DNA of 64,000 bases from Roseomonas populi (GTDB lineage: Bacteria; Pseudomonadota; Alphaproteobacteria; Acetobacterales; Acetobacteraceae), in contig NZ_JANJOU010000002.1 in assembly GCF_024594815.1 (NCBI RefSeq), positions 248,001 through 312,000 of the forward strand. The letters are read 5' to 3'. The notes under the pieces were generated by a model that had not been told where the DNA came from, did no database searches, and saw nothing but the letters and a program-made list of their open reading frames with translations. Shown here piece after piece: positions 7,906 to 16,430 of this stretch (its first letter is position 1; each line of letters starts with the position of its first letter). A program made the position numbers and the translations under genes.

Positions 7906-9251
7906 ACTCCCGCCCGCGCCAGCACCCGGTCCACGAAGAGGCCGGCACTGCCGAGGTAGCTGGAAGGATCAGTGATCCGCGCGATCTCCCCAGCCGGCAT
8001 CTCCCCCGTGACCCGTCCGTCGCGGGAAAGGGCCTCGGCGAGGGGGATCCGCTCCTCCAGCGCGACATCGCAGGCGTGGTGCACGGCATCGTGCGCCGCG
8101 CCGCGGCCGAGCTTCGGGGCCAGCCCCATCATGACGGCCTCCGCCATGATGGCGCCGCCGGTGGCATCCAGGTTGCGGCGCATCCGGGCGGCGTCCACCG
8201 TCATGCCCTGCGCGATCTGCCGCGCCTGGTCCAGCGCCCCGTGGGTGAGGAGCATCGCCTGCGGGATCGCCAGCGGCTCCGCCTGCCAGGGGCCGGTGCC
8301 GCGCTCATGGTCCAGCGCCATGGCGGACATCACCTGCGGCACCAGCGCGTGCACCCCGCGCGCCTGGGCCAGCACGTATTCGCAGGCAATCGGGTTGCGC
8401 TTCTGCGGCATGGTGGAGGAACCGCCGCGCCCCGCCTCGTGCGGCTCGAACACCTCGGCCACCTCGGTCTGCATCAGCAGCATCACGTCCGTCGCCATCT
8501 TGGACAGCGCGCCGCAGAGGATGCCGCACCAGCACACGGCCTCCGTCACCGTGTCCCGGGCGACGTGCCAGGGGATTTCCGGCACGGCGAGTTCCAGCTC
8601 CTTCGCCAGGGCCTCCGCCACCGCCGGGCCCTGTTCGCCGAGCGAGGCCAGCGTGCCCACGGCGCCGCCGAACTGCACGCGCAGCAGGCGCGGAAGCAGC
8701 GCGTCCAGCGTCTCCCGTGCGTTGAGCAGCGGGGCCAGCCAGACCGCGCACTTGTACCCGAAGGTCACGGGCAGCGCGTGCTGCAAGTGGGTGCGCCCGG
8801 CCATCACCGTGTCCCGGTGCTCCCGCGCGCGCGCGGCAAGCGCCGCGATGGTGGCATCCAGATCCCGGCGGATCAGGGCGAAGGCGTCGCGCAGGGCCAG
8901 CACCAGCGCCGTGTCCAGGATGTCCTGCGTGGTGGCTCCCCAATGGGTCCAGCGTGCCGCCTCCTCGCCCGCCAGGGCGCCGAGCTGCTTCACCAGGCCC
9001 ACCACGGGATAGCCGGTGTTGCGCGTGGCCGCCGCCAGCTTCGGCAGGTCCAGCCGATCGGCCCGCGCGGCCTCCGTGATGGCCCGCGCGGCCTCCGCCG
9101 GCACGATGCCGAGTCCGGCCTCGGCGCGGGCCAGCGCCGCCTCCACGTCCAGCATGCGCTGGAGGAGCGCCATCTCTCCCACCGCGCTGCGCATGGCGTC
9201 CGTGCCGTAGAGGACGCCCCAGACCGTGGCGTCCGCGGGATTGACGCTCAT
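7902..9251 (-). CDS. pcaB: 3-carboxy-cis,cis-muconate cycloisomerase
   Basis: A 449-residue member of the fumarase/aspartase superfamily with the signature GRGGSSTMPQKRNPI that holds the catalytic serine loop, and GATTQDILDTA earlier. In the protocatechuate branch of the beta-ketoadipate pathway it converts 3-carboxymuconate to 4-carboxymuconolactone in the cytoplasm. It is the last gene of the operon pcaDC-pcaH-pcaG-pcaB; its start lies one base after the pcaG stop, which supports the assignment over argininosuccinate or adenylosuccinate lyase. Length matches the family. Confidence 0.93.
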   Translation of the reverse strand: MSVNPADATVWGVLYGTDAMRSAVGEMALLQRMLDVEAALARAEAGLGIVPAEAARAITEAARADRLDLPKLAAATRNTGYPVVGLVKQLGALAGEEAARWTHWGATTQDILDTALVLALRDAFALIRRDLDATIAALAARAREHRDTVMAGRTHLQHALPVTFGYKCAVWLAPLLNARETLDALLPRLLRVQFGGAVGTLASLGEQGPAVAEALAKELELAVPEIPWHVARDTVTEAVCWCGILCGALSKMATDVMLLMQTEVAEVFEPHEAGRGGSSTMPQKRNPIACEYVLAQARGVHALVPQVMSAMALDHERGTGPWQAEPLAIPQAMLLTHGALDQARQIAQGMTVDAARMRRNLDATGGAIMAEAVMMGLAPKLGRGAAHDAVHHACDVALEERIPLAEALSRDGRVTGEMPAGEIARITDPSSYLGSAGLFVDRVLARAGV

Positions 9252-9252
9252 G

Positions 9253-9861
9253 CTAGACGGCCATCCAAACGGTCTCGCCCTCGCCTTGCAGGCGGAGGTC
9301 CAGCGTCCACTCGCCCTCGCCGGCAGGCTTGGCGATGATCGTGCCCCGCCGCGCCTCCGGCACCGCCTTCAGCACGGGGTCGGTGGCGTTCAGCGCCTCC
9401 CCCTCGAAATACAAGCGGGTCGAGACGTGCTGCAGCAGCCCGCGCGCGAAGACCGCCAGCGCGATGTGCGGCGCCTGCATCAGGTTGCCGCCGGCATGCG
9501 GCCCTACCGGGACGGGGCCGGGCTTGAGGGTGACGAAGCGGAAGCGCCCCTGCTTGTCCGTCGCGCAGCGGCCATAGCCCTGGAAGGCCATCGGGTCGCC
9601 GTTCTGCTCGGGGTAGCGGCCGGCGGGATCGGCGTGCCAGATCTCCACCATCGCGTCCGTCACCAGCGCGCCGGTGCCGTCCCTCACCGTGCCGGTGACG
9701 GTGATGCGCTCCGCGCCCTCGGGCAGGGCGTCGGCGAAGTGGCGCGTCGTGTCCGCCCATTCCGGGAAGTCCACCAGATGCCAGTAGGGACCGGCAGTCT
9801 GGTGGGCGGAGGCGATCGTCGCCTCGGACGGCGCCAGCTCCGGGGTCACGGCGTCAGTCAT
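9253..9861 (-). CDS. pcaG: Protocatechuate 3,4-dioxygenase alpha subunit
   Basis: A 202-residue intradiol dioxygenase subunit with the barrel core VEIWHADPAGRYPE and GRFRFVTLKPGPVP. The alpha chain pairs with PcaH to cleave protocatechuate between its hydroxyls. As expected for alpha subunits it lacks the complete Fe ligand set seen in the beta chain: the HIH pair is HIA here. It overlaps the pcaH stop by 8 bases, so the two subunits are translationally coupled. Confidence 0.95.
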   Translation of the reverse strand: MTDAVTPELAPSEATIASAHQTAGPYWHLVDFPEWADTTRHFADALPEGAERITVTGTVRDGTGALVTDAMVEIWHADPAGRYPEQNGDPMAFQGYGRCATDKQGRFRFVTLKPGPVPVGPHAGGNLMQAPHIALAVFARGLLQHVSTRLYFEGEALNATDPVLKAVPEARRGTIIAKPAGEGEWTLDLRLQGEGETVWMAV

Positions 9862-10576
9862 GGTGGTTCTCCTCCATCGGCGTCGCGTCGCGCCCGCGCA
9901 GCACGATGTCGAAGCGGTAGCCCAGGGCGTGCTCGGGCTGGGTGATGTCCAGGTCGAAGGTGGAGACCAGGCGGTTGCGCGCCGCCTCGTCCGGCACGGT
10001 GTTGAAGATCGGGTCCAGCGGCAGCAGCGGGTCGCCCGGAAAATACATCTGGGTGATCATGCGCTGCGCGAAGCCCCGGCCGAACAGGGAGTAGTGGATG
10101 TGGTTCGGCCGCCAGGCATTCTGGTGGTTGCGCCAGGGATAGGCACCGGGGCGGATGGTGACATAGCGGTACCAGCCGTCCTCGTCCGTGAAGACGCGGC
10201 CCATGCCCCGGAAGTTCGGGTCGAGGGGAGCATCGTGGGTGTCGCCCTCGTGGTTGTAGCGCCCGGCAGCATTGGCCTGCCACACCTCTACCATGGCGTG
10301 GCGCACGGGGCGGCCATCCTCGTCCGTCAGCCGGCCGGCGACGATGATGCGCTCGCCCATGGCGTGGCCCGCGCCGTTCTCCAGCACCGTCAGGTCCGCC
10401 ACCTCCGGGTAGCGGGCAGGGGTGAAGATCGGGCTGCTCGTCTCCGTCAGCGTGTGCGGCAGCTCCAGCAGCGGCTGCTGCGGGTGGCGCGCGCGCGTGC
10501 TGCCGTAGGCCGGGGAGTTCAGCGGTGGCTGATGGGCCGCGTTCGGGCGGCGATAGCCGTGGACGACCTCGCTCAT
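9854..10576 (-). CDS. pcaH: Protocatechuate 3,4-dioxygenase beta subunit
   Basis: A 240-residue intradiol dioxygenase, the iron-binding subunit. The GRYNHEGD segment, the PGAYPW tyrosine region and RPNHIHYSLFG, with the two histidine ligands, match the non-heme Fe(III) site of PcaH. With PcaG it makes 3-carboxy-cis,cis-muconate from protocatechuate. The ATG overlaps the stop codon of the upstream pcaDC fusion in an ATGA arrangement. Length is typical. Confidence 0.96.
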   Translation of the reverse strand: MSEVVHGYRRPNAAHQPPLNSPAYGSTRARHPQQPLLELPHTLTETSSPIFTPARYPEVADLTVLENGAGHAMGERIIVAGRLTDEDGRPVRHAMVEVWQANAAGRYNHEGDTHDAPLDPNFRGMGRVFTDEDGWYRYVTIRPGAYPWRNHQNAWRPNHIHYSLFGRGFAQRMITQMYFPGDPLLPLDPIFNTVPDEAARNRLVSTFDLDITQPEHALGYRFDIVLRGRDATPMEENHHD

Positions 10577-11736
10577 GACGTCTTCTCCATTTCCGCCAGG
10601 ATGGTCTTGGCGATCTTCAACGCGTGGTTGGCCACGGGCACGCCGGCATAGGCGCCGACCTGCAGCAGGACCTCCGCGATCTCCTCCGGCGTCACGCCGG
10701 TGTTCTTCGTGGCCCGCACATGCAGGCCGAACTCGCCCTCCCGCGCCAGGGCGGCAGTGACGGCGAGGGTGAGGAGGGAGCGCGTGTGGCGCGGCAGGCC
10801 CGGTCGCGTCCAGATCTGCCCCCAGACATTGCGGGTGATGTAGTCCTGGAAGGGCGCGTCCAGCGCGGTCACGGCGGACTGCGCGCGGGCGACATGGGCC
10901 TCGCCCAGCACCGCCTTGCGCACGGCGAAGCCGGCGGCCAGGGGATCATCGGCGGGAACAGGGGCGAGGTGCGCCTGCAGGGCCGCCGTCACCGCCTCCG
11001 CCGCCTCGAAGGTCGGGATATGGGCGAGGCCGGGCAGCACGGTCAGCGTGCTGCCGGGGATGGCGTCCCGGATCGCCTCCGCGGCGGAGACGGGAGAAGC
11101 CTGGTCCAGCTCCCCCACCACGACCGTCGCCGGGCCGCGCAGCCTGCCGAGCAGGGGTTCCGCGCGGGCGTCCCGCAGCGCCTCCGCGCCGGCGATGTAG
11201 CCCTCGGCCGGCGTTGCCAGCAGCATGGAGAGAAGCGCGCGGGAGGAGGGCAGGGCGGGGTCCACCACCCAGCGCGCGATCACCCCATCCGCGACCGAGG
11301 CCACGCCGCCCGCGCGTACCGCCTCGATGCGGGCTTCCCAGTTGGAGGCCGGGGCAAACTCCAGCGACGTATCCAGCAGGAAAAGGGAGAGCACGCGGTC
11401 CGGCCGCGCCGCCGCCATCTCCATCGCGATGCGGCCGCCGATGGAGATGCCCGCCACATGGGCCGCTTCGACGCTGAGCGCGTCCAGCACCGCGAAAGCG
11501 TCCTCCGCGAGGGCGGCCATGCTGCCCGTTGCGGAGGCCTGTCCGAGATCGTTGGATGTCAAACCATGTCCGCGCAGATCGACGCGGATGACGCGATGGG
11601 TCCTGGCCATGGCTTCCGCCTGGAGATCCCAGACATGCAGGCTCGTGCCGAGGCTGTGGAGCATGAGAAGGGGCGGGGCACCCGGCGGGCCTTCGACCCG
11701 CACATGCACCGCCATTCCGCGTAGCGCGATGAACAT
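10573..11736 (-). CDS. pcaL: Fused 3-oxoadipate enol-lactonase / 4-carboxymuconolactone decarboxylase (PcaL type)
   Basis: A 387-residue bifunctional protein. Residues about 1-255 form an alpha/beta-hydrolase with the nucleophile elbow GISIGG and are PcaD-like. Residues about 262-385 are the carboxymuconolactone decarboxylase domain (PcaC) with HTRSLLTLA and an HVRATKNTGVTPEEIAEVLLQ block. The fusion carries out two consecutive steps, decarboxylating 4-carboxymuconolactone and hydrolysing the enol-lactone to 3-oxoadipate. The ATG at 11736 is preferred (GGGGAGAAAG upstream); an in-frame start 75 bases earlier adds a low-complexity tail. First gene of the pca operon. No thiolase or CoA-transferase genes for the last pathway steps are in the window. 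Confidence 0.93.
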   Translation of the reverse strand: MFIALRGMAVHVRVEGPPGAPPLLMLHSLGTSLHVWDLQAEAMARTHRVIRVDLRGHGLTSNDLGQASATGSMAALAEDAFAVLDALSVEAAHVAGISIGGRIAMEMAAARPDRVLSLFLLDTSLEFAPASNWEARIEAVRAGGVASVADGVIARWVVDPALPSSRALLSMLLATPAEGYIAGAEALRDARAEPLLGRLRGPATVVVGELDQASPVSAAEAIRDAIPGSTLTVLPGLAHIPTFEAAEAVTAALQAHLAPVPADDPLAAGFAVRKAVLGEAHVARAQSAVTALDAPFQDYITRNVWGQIWTRPGLPRHTRSLLTLAVTAALAREGEFGLHVRATKNTGVTPEEIAEVLLQVGAYAGVPVANHALKIAKTILAEMEKTS

Positions 11737-11783
11737 CCGGCCGTCTTTCTCCCCGGCCTTCCCCGCGCCAGAGGTCCGCTTGG

Positions 11784-11821
11784 GGGGAACGCCGGCTCGA
11801 AGGCCTAGCACGGCGTTCCCC
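11784..11821 (-). terminator. 11-bp inverted repeat downstream of ABC permease, upstream of pca operon
   Basis: GGGGAACGCCG and its exact complement are separated by 16 bases in the 116-bp gap between the permease stop (11853) and the pcaDC start. Without a T run it could be a terminator of the ABC operon or an operator for the pca genes. Confidence 0.45.
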
Positions 11822-11852
11822 AGGAGGAAAAGACGCGAGGAGAGGAGGGCCG

Positions 11853-12719
11853 TCAGACCCCCGCCACGGCGACCTGCCCGGAATCCTGCCCGCGCATCGC
11901 CCAGCCGGTGGTGCGGTTCTCGATCGCGACGGCCACGACGTACATGATCACGCCCATCACGCCGGTGATGATGAGGCCGGCGAAGACCAGCGGCACGTCA
12001 AACCGGGAGGAGGCCAGCATCATGAGGTGCCCGATGCCCTTATTCGCCGCCACCGTCTCCGCGATGATGGAGCCGACGAAGGCCACCGTGATGGCGATCT
12101 TCAGCGAGGCGAAGAAGTAGGGCATGGCCCGGGGCAGGCCCACCTTGCGAATGATGTCGGTCGGCTTGGCGCCCAGCGCCCGCAGCACGTCCCGCAGCTC
12201 CGGCTCCACGGTGGCGATTCCCGTCGCCACGTTCACGACGATGGGGAAGAAGGAGATGAGGAAGGCGGTGATGACCGCCGGCACGGTGCCGATGCCGAAC
12301 CAGATGACGAGGATGGGCACCACGGCCACCTTCGGCACGGAATTGAAGGCGATCAGCAGCGGGTAGAGCCCGTGGTAGAGCAGGGTGGAGGAGCCGATCG
12401 CGACCCCCAGCAGCAGGCCGAACACGATGGCCAGCGCGAAGCCGATCAGCGTTGTCATCAGCGTCTGCCAGGAATTGTCCAGCAGCGGCAGCCACCACTT
12501 CCACATGCTTGCCGCGATGGCGGAGGGCGCGGGCAGGATGAACTGCGGGATCTGGAAGGCCTGGCAGACCACCTCCCACACCACGAAGGTGCCGACGATG
12601 ATGATCCAGGGCAGGGCGGCCTGGAGCCGGCGCCGGCGGCGGGCGGCGGCGGCCATGGCCTCTACCCGGAGCTGGGCGGCCGTGGCGGCCGGCTTCGTGG
12701 CGGGGGAATCAAGCGGCAT
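11853..12719 (-). CDS. ABC transporter permease (nitrate/sulfonate/taurine type)
   Basis: A 288-residue inner-membrane permease of the BPD_transp_1 family. About six membrane segments follow a 30-residue cytoplasmic N-terminus. The EAA-type loop is visible around LRALGAKPTDIIRKVGLPRAMPY, which contacts the ATPase. It is the SsuC/TauC/NrtB kind, used for organosulfur compounds, nitrate, pyrimidine precursors and aromatic acids. Its start overlaps the end of the ATPase gene by 11 bases. No substrate-binding protein is adjacent, so the ligand is unknown. The next operon downstream on the strand is pca, which makes an aromatic acid ligand conceivable but unproven. Confidence 0.9.
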   Translation of the reverse strand: MPLDSPATKPAATAAQLRVEAMAAAARRRRRLQAALPWIIIVGTFVVWEVVCQAFQIPQFILPAPSAIAASMWKWWLPLLDNSWQTLMTTLIGFALAIVFGLLLGVAIGSSTLLYHGLYPLLIAFNSVPKVAVVPILVIWFGIGTVPAVITAFLISFFPIVVNVATGIATVEPELRDVLRALGAKPTDIIRKVGLPRAMPYFFASLKIAITVAFVGSIIAETVAANKGIGHLMMLASSRFDVPLVFAGLIITGVMGVIMYVVAVAIENRTTGWAMRGQDSGQVAVAGV

Positions 12720-13551
12720 GGGGGGCCTCCTGCGCGGGGGAGGCGGGAACCTCCTCGCCGCGCCGCGCGGCGCTGATGTGCTCGCGCAGCTCGTGGACCA
12801 GCTCCTGGAAGGGCTGGGTGTAGGTGATATCGAGGTTGCGCGGGCGCTCGAAGGGCACCTTCCGCTCCGCGATAATCCGGCCGGGGCGCGCGGACATGAT
12901 CAGCACGCGGTCCGCCAGGAACACCGCCTCCTTCAGGTCGTGGGTGACGAGGATGACGGTGGGCTTCAGGATCCGGCAGACCTCGGCCAGCTGCTCCCAC
13001 AGCTCCTCGCGCGTGAAGACGTCCAGCGCGCCAAAGGGCTCGTCCAGCATCAGCAGCTGCGGATCGTGGATCAGGGCGCGGCACAGGCTGGCGCGCTGCT
13101 GCATCCCGCCGGAGAGCTGGTGCGGCGTCTTGTCCTCGAACCCCGCGAGCCCGACGAGGGCGAGGAGCTTGCGCGCCTTCTCCTCGTACATGGACCGCTC
13201 GCCCCGCAGGCGGCGCCGGTGCGGCTCCACCACCTCCAGGGGAAGCATCACGTTCTGCAGGATCGTGCGCCAGGGCAGCATGGTGGGGGCCTGGAAGGCC
13301 ATGCCCGCGATGGAGAGCGGCCCCGCCACCTCCTTCCCCGCGACGATCACGCTGCCGGCCGAGCAGGGCCAGAGCCCGGTGACCAGCCGCATCAGCGTGG
13401 ATTTCCCGCAGCCCGAGGGCCCGACCACGGCGACGAACTCGCCCTTGGCGATCCGCATGGAGGTGTGCCGCAGGGCAAGTGTGCCTTCCGCGCCGCCATA
13501 GCGCATGGAGACGTCGTCGATCTCCACGAAGGGCCTTTCGAACCCGCTCAT
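12709..13551 (-). CDS. ABC transporter ATP-binding protein (SsuB/TauB type)
   Basis: A 280-residue ATPase partner of the downstream permease. Walker A GPSGCGKST is at about 44-52, the signature is LSGGMQQRASLCRAL, Walker B is LLMLDEPFGALD and the switch histidine is in VTHD. All catalytic features are intact. The start at 13551 is chosen because the domain begins right after it; upstream in-frame codons add 20 residues without homology. Divergent from the rhodanese gene. Confidence 0.92.
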   Translation of the reverse strand: MSGFERPFVEIDDVSMRYGGAEGTLALRHTSMRIAKGEFVAVVGPSGCGKSTLMRLVTGLWPCSAGSVIVAGKEVAGPLSIAGMAFQAPTMLPWRTILQNVMLPLEVVEPHRRRLRGERSMYEEKARKLLALVGLAGFEDKTPHQLSGGMQQRASLCRALIHDPQLLMLDEPFGALDVFTREELWEQLAEVCRILKPTVILVTHDLKEAVFLADRVLIMSARPGRIIAERKVPFERPRNLDITYTQPFQELVHELREHISAARRGEEVPASPAQEAPHAA

Positions 13552-13718
13552 CCCAGTAGCACTCTCCCAGCCGGCCCCTCGCGGGGCCTGTCCGCCGTCC
13601 ATTCCCGGCATCGTGAGAGGTGCAATGCAAGCTTCGCGCCAGGACGGTGGGCCGGGAACCCTGGCGTGAGCCCGCCGCGAGGCCTATCTGCCCCGACCGT
13701 ACAACCCGAGGATGCGTC

Positions 13719-14132
13719 ATGCCCGTCGAGGATATCTCCCCTGAGGACAGCTACGAGGCGCTGCGGACGGACCCGGACGCCATGCTCGTGGATGTTCGTA
13801 CCGATGCCGAGTGGAACTTCGTCGGGATCCCCGACCTCTCGGCCACCGGCAAGCAGCCTGTTCTCATCCCCTGGCAGCTCTACCCGTCCATGCAGGTGAA
13901 TGGTGCCTTCGTGGAGCAGCTTCGCCGCGCCGGCGCCACGCCGCTGACGAAGCTGCATTTCCTCTGCCGCTCCGGCGCCCGCTCCCTCGCCGCGGCGCAG
14001 GCGGCCCAGGCCTCCGGCTTCCCGAACGCCTATAATGTCGCCGACGGCTTCGAGGGGCCGGTGGACGAGGAAGGCCACCGCGGCAGAGTCGCGGGGTGGA
14101 AAGCCAGCGAACTGCCCTGGCGGCAGCGCTGA
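13719..14132 (+). CDS. Rhodanese-like domain protein
   Basis: A single-domain rhodanese of 137 residues. The N-terminal CH2A-type motif LVDVRTDAEWNFVG and the active-site loop CRSGARS, with the catalytic cysteine that carries a persulfide, are both present. The six-residue loop fits sulfurtransferase activity. GAGGATG precedes the ATG at 13719. Partner unknown. It ends before a very strong hairpin shared with the convergent receptor gene. Confidence 0.9.
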   Translation: MPVEDISPEDSYEALRTDPDAMLVDVRTDAEWNFVGIPDLSATGKQPVLIPWQLYPSMQVNGAFVEQLRRAGATPLTKLHFLCRSGARSLAAAQAAQASGFPNAYNVADGFEGPVDEEGHRGRVAGWKASELPWRQR

Positions 14133-14142
14133 TCCAGTAAAC

Positions 14143-14180
14143 CGCCAGGGCGGGGCAGGAGGACCTGCCCCGCCCTGGCG
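14143..14180. terminator. 17-bp perfect hairpin between convergent genes
   Basis: A perfect 17-bp stem (14143-14159 with 14164-14180) and AGGA loop sits between the rhodanese stop (14132) and the TctC stop (14187). It can serve both strands; no T run follows on either side. Confidence 0.7.
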
Positions 14181-14186
14181 CGTGCC

Positions 14187-15164
14187 TCACTCGACGCGGA
14201 TGTCAGCCTTCCGGGCCACGTCGCCCCAGCGCTTCGTCTCAGCCGCCACGAACTCGCGGAAGGCCTCCGGCGAGAGGGTACCGGCAGTGATCCCCAGCTC
14301 CTCGTAGCGCGCCTTTACCTCCGGGCTGGCCAGGGCGGCCAGGGCCTCGCGGTTCAGGCGGGCAACGATCGCGGGCGGCGTGGCGGCCGGCGCGAAGATG
14401 CCGTGCCACGACAGGCTCTCGAAGCCGGGCAGGCTCTCGGCGATCGTCGGCACGTCCGGCGCCTGCGGGAGGCGCTGCAGGCTGCCCACGCCGATGGCCC
14501 GGATGCGCCCCTCCCTCGCGTGCGGCCAGCCCGAGGAGAAGTTGTCGAAGGCCATGGGCAGAGTGCCGGCCAGCATGTCCGTCATGATCTGCCCGCTGCC
14601 GCGATAAGGCACGTGCACCGCCTCGGTCCCGGTCAACTGGGTGAAGAGCTCGCCCGCCAGATGGATGGAGGTGCCGACACCGGAGGAGCCGTAGTTGATC
14701 TGGCCGGGGCGCTGCTTCATCAGCGCGATCAGTTCCGGCACCGTGCGGGCGGGGATGTTGTTGGCCACCACCAGCATATTCGGCTGGCTGCCCAGAAGCG
14801 CCACCGGCGCGAAATCCCGCAGGTTGTCGAAGGGGATGCGCGGGTAGATCGAGGCGTTGATCGCGTGGCTGCTGATCGTGCCCATGCAGATCGTGTAGCC
14901 GTCCGGTGCGGCCTTGGCGCAGGCTTCCGCGCCGATGTTGCCGCCCGCGCCCGCGCGGTTGTCCACCACGATCGGCTGGCCAAGCCGCTTGGACATCTCG
15001 GCCCCCACCAGCCGCCCGATCAGGTCCGTGGTGCCGCCGGCCGCGAAGGGCACGAGCATGCGGATGGGCCGGTTCGGGTAGTTGTCCTGAGCGAGGGAGG
15101 GCAGGGGAGCGAGGGCGAGCGCGCAGGCTGCCCCCATCAGGGCGCGACGCATCGGGCCAAACAT
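14187..15164 (-). CDS. TctC/Bug-family tripartite tricarboxylate transporter receptor (second copy)
   Basis: A 325-residue receptor with a clean signal peptide (about residues 1-26, ending SLAQD) and the Bug signature RPIRMLVPFAAGGTTD. INYGSSGVGTSIHLA and HVPYRGSGQIM are also present. It is clearly distinct from the copy at 3.5-4.4 kb, though of the same length. No TctA or TctB gene lies nearby, so it is an orphan receptor. The ATG at 15164 has AAGGA about 12 bases upstream. Ligand unknown. Confidence 0.9.
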   Translation of the reverse strand: MFGPMRRALMGAACALALAPLPSLAQDNYPNRPIRMLVPFAAGGTTDLIGRLVGAEMSKRLGQPIVVDNRAGAGGNIGAEACAKAAPDGYTICMGTISSHAINASIYPRIPFDNLRDFAPVALLGSQPNMLVVANNIPARTVPELIALMKQRPGQINYGSSGVGTSIHLAGELFTQLTGTEAVHVPYRGSGQIMTDMLAGTLPMAFDNFSSGWPHAREGRIRAIGVGSLQRLPQAPDVPTIAESLPGFESLSWHGIFAPAATPPAIVARLNREALAALASPEVKARYEELGITAGTLSPEAFREFVAAETKRWGDVARKADIRVE

Positions 15165-15339
15165 GGGCAATCCAGTCCTTTCCTGGGCGCGTTGGCGCAC
15201 CGTTTCCGTCGTGAGGCTGGGCGAGCGGCCCCAAGGGGTCAAGCAAGTCCGCCGAATCTGCCATAGCACATTCCCGCGAACCCGCGCAGGGCTGCGGCGT
15301 TCCGAATGTATTCCGGCCAAGGTCGGTGAGGAGGAATGC

Positions 15340-16089
15340 ATGCCCGCGCCAGCCACCGTCGGTTCCGGCCCGCGGGAAAAGCTCGTCGAGGTCCACGCCC
15401 GGCTCTGCAAGGCCTATGGCTGCCCGATCGCCTATTTCCACGAGCACGGGCCGATGGACGAGCTGGTTTCCTCCCTGCTCTCCCACCGCACACGCAACGC
15501 CGACAGCGCCCGCGCCTTCCGCAACCTGCAGGAGCGCTTCGCGGACTGGGAGGCGGTTCGGGACGCGCCGGTCCGGGATGTGCAGGAGGCCTTGGCCCCC
15601 TGCACCTGGCCCGAGGCGAAGGCACCCGCCCTCCAGCGCATCCTGCAAATCATCACCGGGCGCCGGGGATCGCTTAACCTCGACCACCTCGCGGACACGC
15701 CGGTGCCGGAAGCGCGCGAGTGGCTGGAATCCCTCCCGGGCATCGGGCCGAAGACGAGCGCCGCCGTCCTCTCCTTTTCGTCCCTGCGTCGGCGCGCCTT
15801 GCCGGTGGACAGCCACCATCACCGGGTGGCGCAGCGCCTGGGGCTTATCCCCGCCAGTCTCTCCGTCGGCCCCTCTCACCGTGTGCTGGAAGCGATGCTG
15901 CCCCCAGAATGGGACGCGCAGCAGGTGTATGACGACCACGAGGTGCTGATGCTGCACGGCCAGCGCGTCTGCCATTTCCGCAGCCCGGCATGTGGCCGGT
16001 GCGTCTTGCTGGACATCTGCCCGACAGGCCAAGCGCATCGTGCCCCCGAGTCGGTGGCCGGATCGGCCGCGTTTCCTTCACATGCGTGA
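15340..16089 (+). CDS. Endonuclease III-like HhH-GPD protein with [4Fe-4S] cluster
   Basis: A 249-residue DNA-glycosylase fold protein. The helix-hairpin-helix is LESLPGIGPKTSAAV, with a lysine at the place of the EndoIII catalytic lysine. The PVDSHHHR segment supplies the catalytic aspartate. Near the C-terminus the cysteines follow C-x6-C-x2-C-x5-C exactly, as in the EndoIII iron-sulfur cluster. The usual LLSAQATD wedge is changed to LLSHRTRN, so damage specificity may differ; similar proteins are sometimes labelled HesB-like. GAGGAGGA precedes the ATG at 15340. Confidence 0.88.
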   Translation: MPAPATVGSGPREKLVEVHARLCKAYGCPIAYFHEHGPMDELVSSLLSHRTRNADSARAFRNLQERFADWEAVRDAPVRDVQEALAPCTWPEAKAPALQRILQIITGRRGSLNLDHLADTPVPEAREWLESLPGIGPKTSAAVLSFSSLRRRALPVDSHHHRVAQRLGLIPASLSVGPSHRVLEAMLPPEWDAQQVYDDHEVLMLHGQRVCHFRSPACGRCVLLDICPTGQAHRAPESVAGSAAFPSHA

Positions 16090-16240
16090 AGCCGGCGTTG
16101 TGAATCCTGCATGGGGGCTCAGCGCCTGTGCCGATCTTCGCCACGTTTTGGCCATGATCCGGACCTGCCTTCGCCGCGCGGCAGGAGCTTGATTCACCTG
16201 TCGCCCGCCGAATCCCCCAGGCGGGCAGGGAGGCCGCACT

Positions 16241-16429
16241 ATGGACCGCATTGCCCTCGCCCTGATCACCTCGGGCCTCGTGCTCATCCTCGGTATCGTC
16301 GGCGCCATGCTCGGCGGGGCGACGATGGAGATCTCGGCCTATGCCGCGGTCGGTGCCGCGCTCTCCGGCACCGGGATCGTCGTCGGGCTGGCGATGCTGG
16401 AGCGCCGGGCCTTCGCCCGGACCGCCTGA
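16241..16429 (+). CDS. Small two-helix membrane protein, unknown function
   Basis: A 62-residue protein made almost entirely of two hydrophobic segments (about residues 5-27 and 32-52) with a short basic tail. GGGAGG lies 8 bases before the ATG, which supports translation. A 7-bp GC hairpin overlaps the upstream ribosome-binding region. I do not recognise a family. It is convergent with mtnA, with one base between stops. Confidence 0.6.
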   Translation: MDRIALALITSGLVLILGIVGAMLGGATMEISAYAAVGAALSGTGIVVGLAMLERRAFARTA

Positions 16430-16430
16430 A

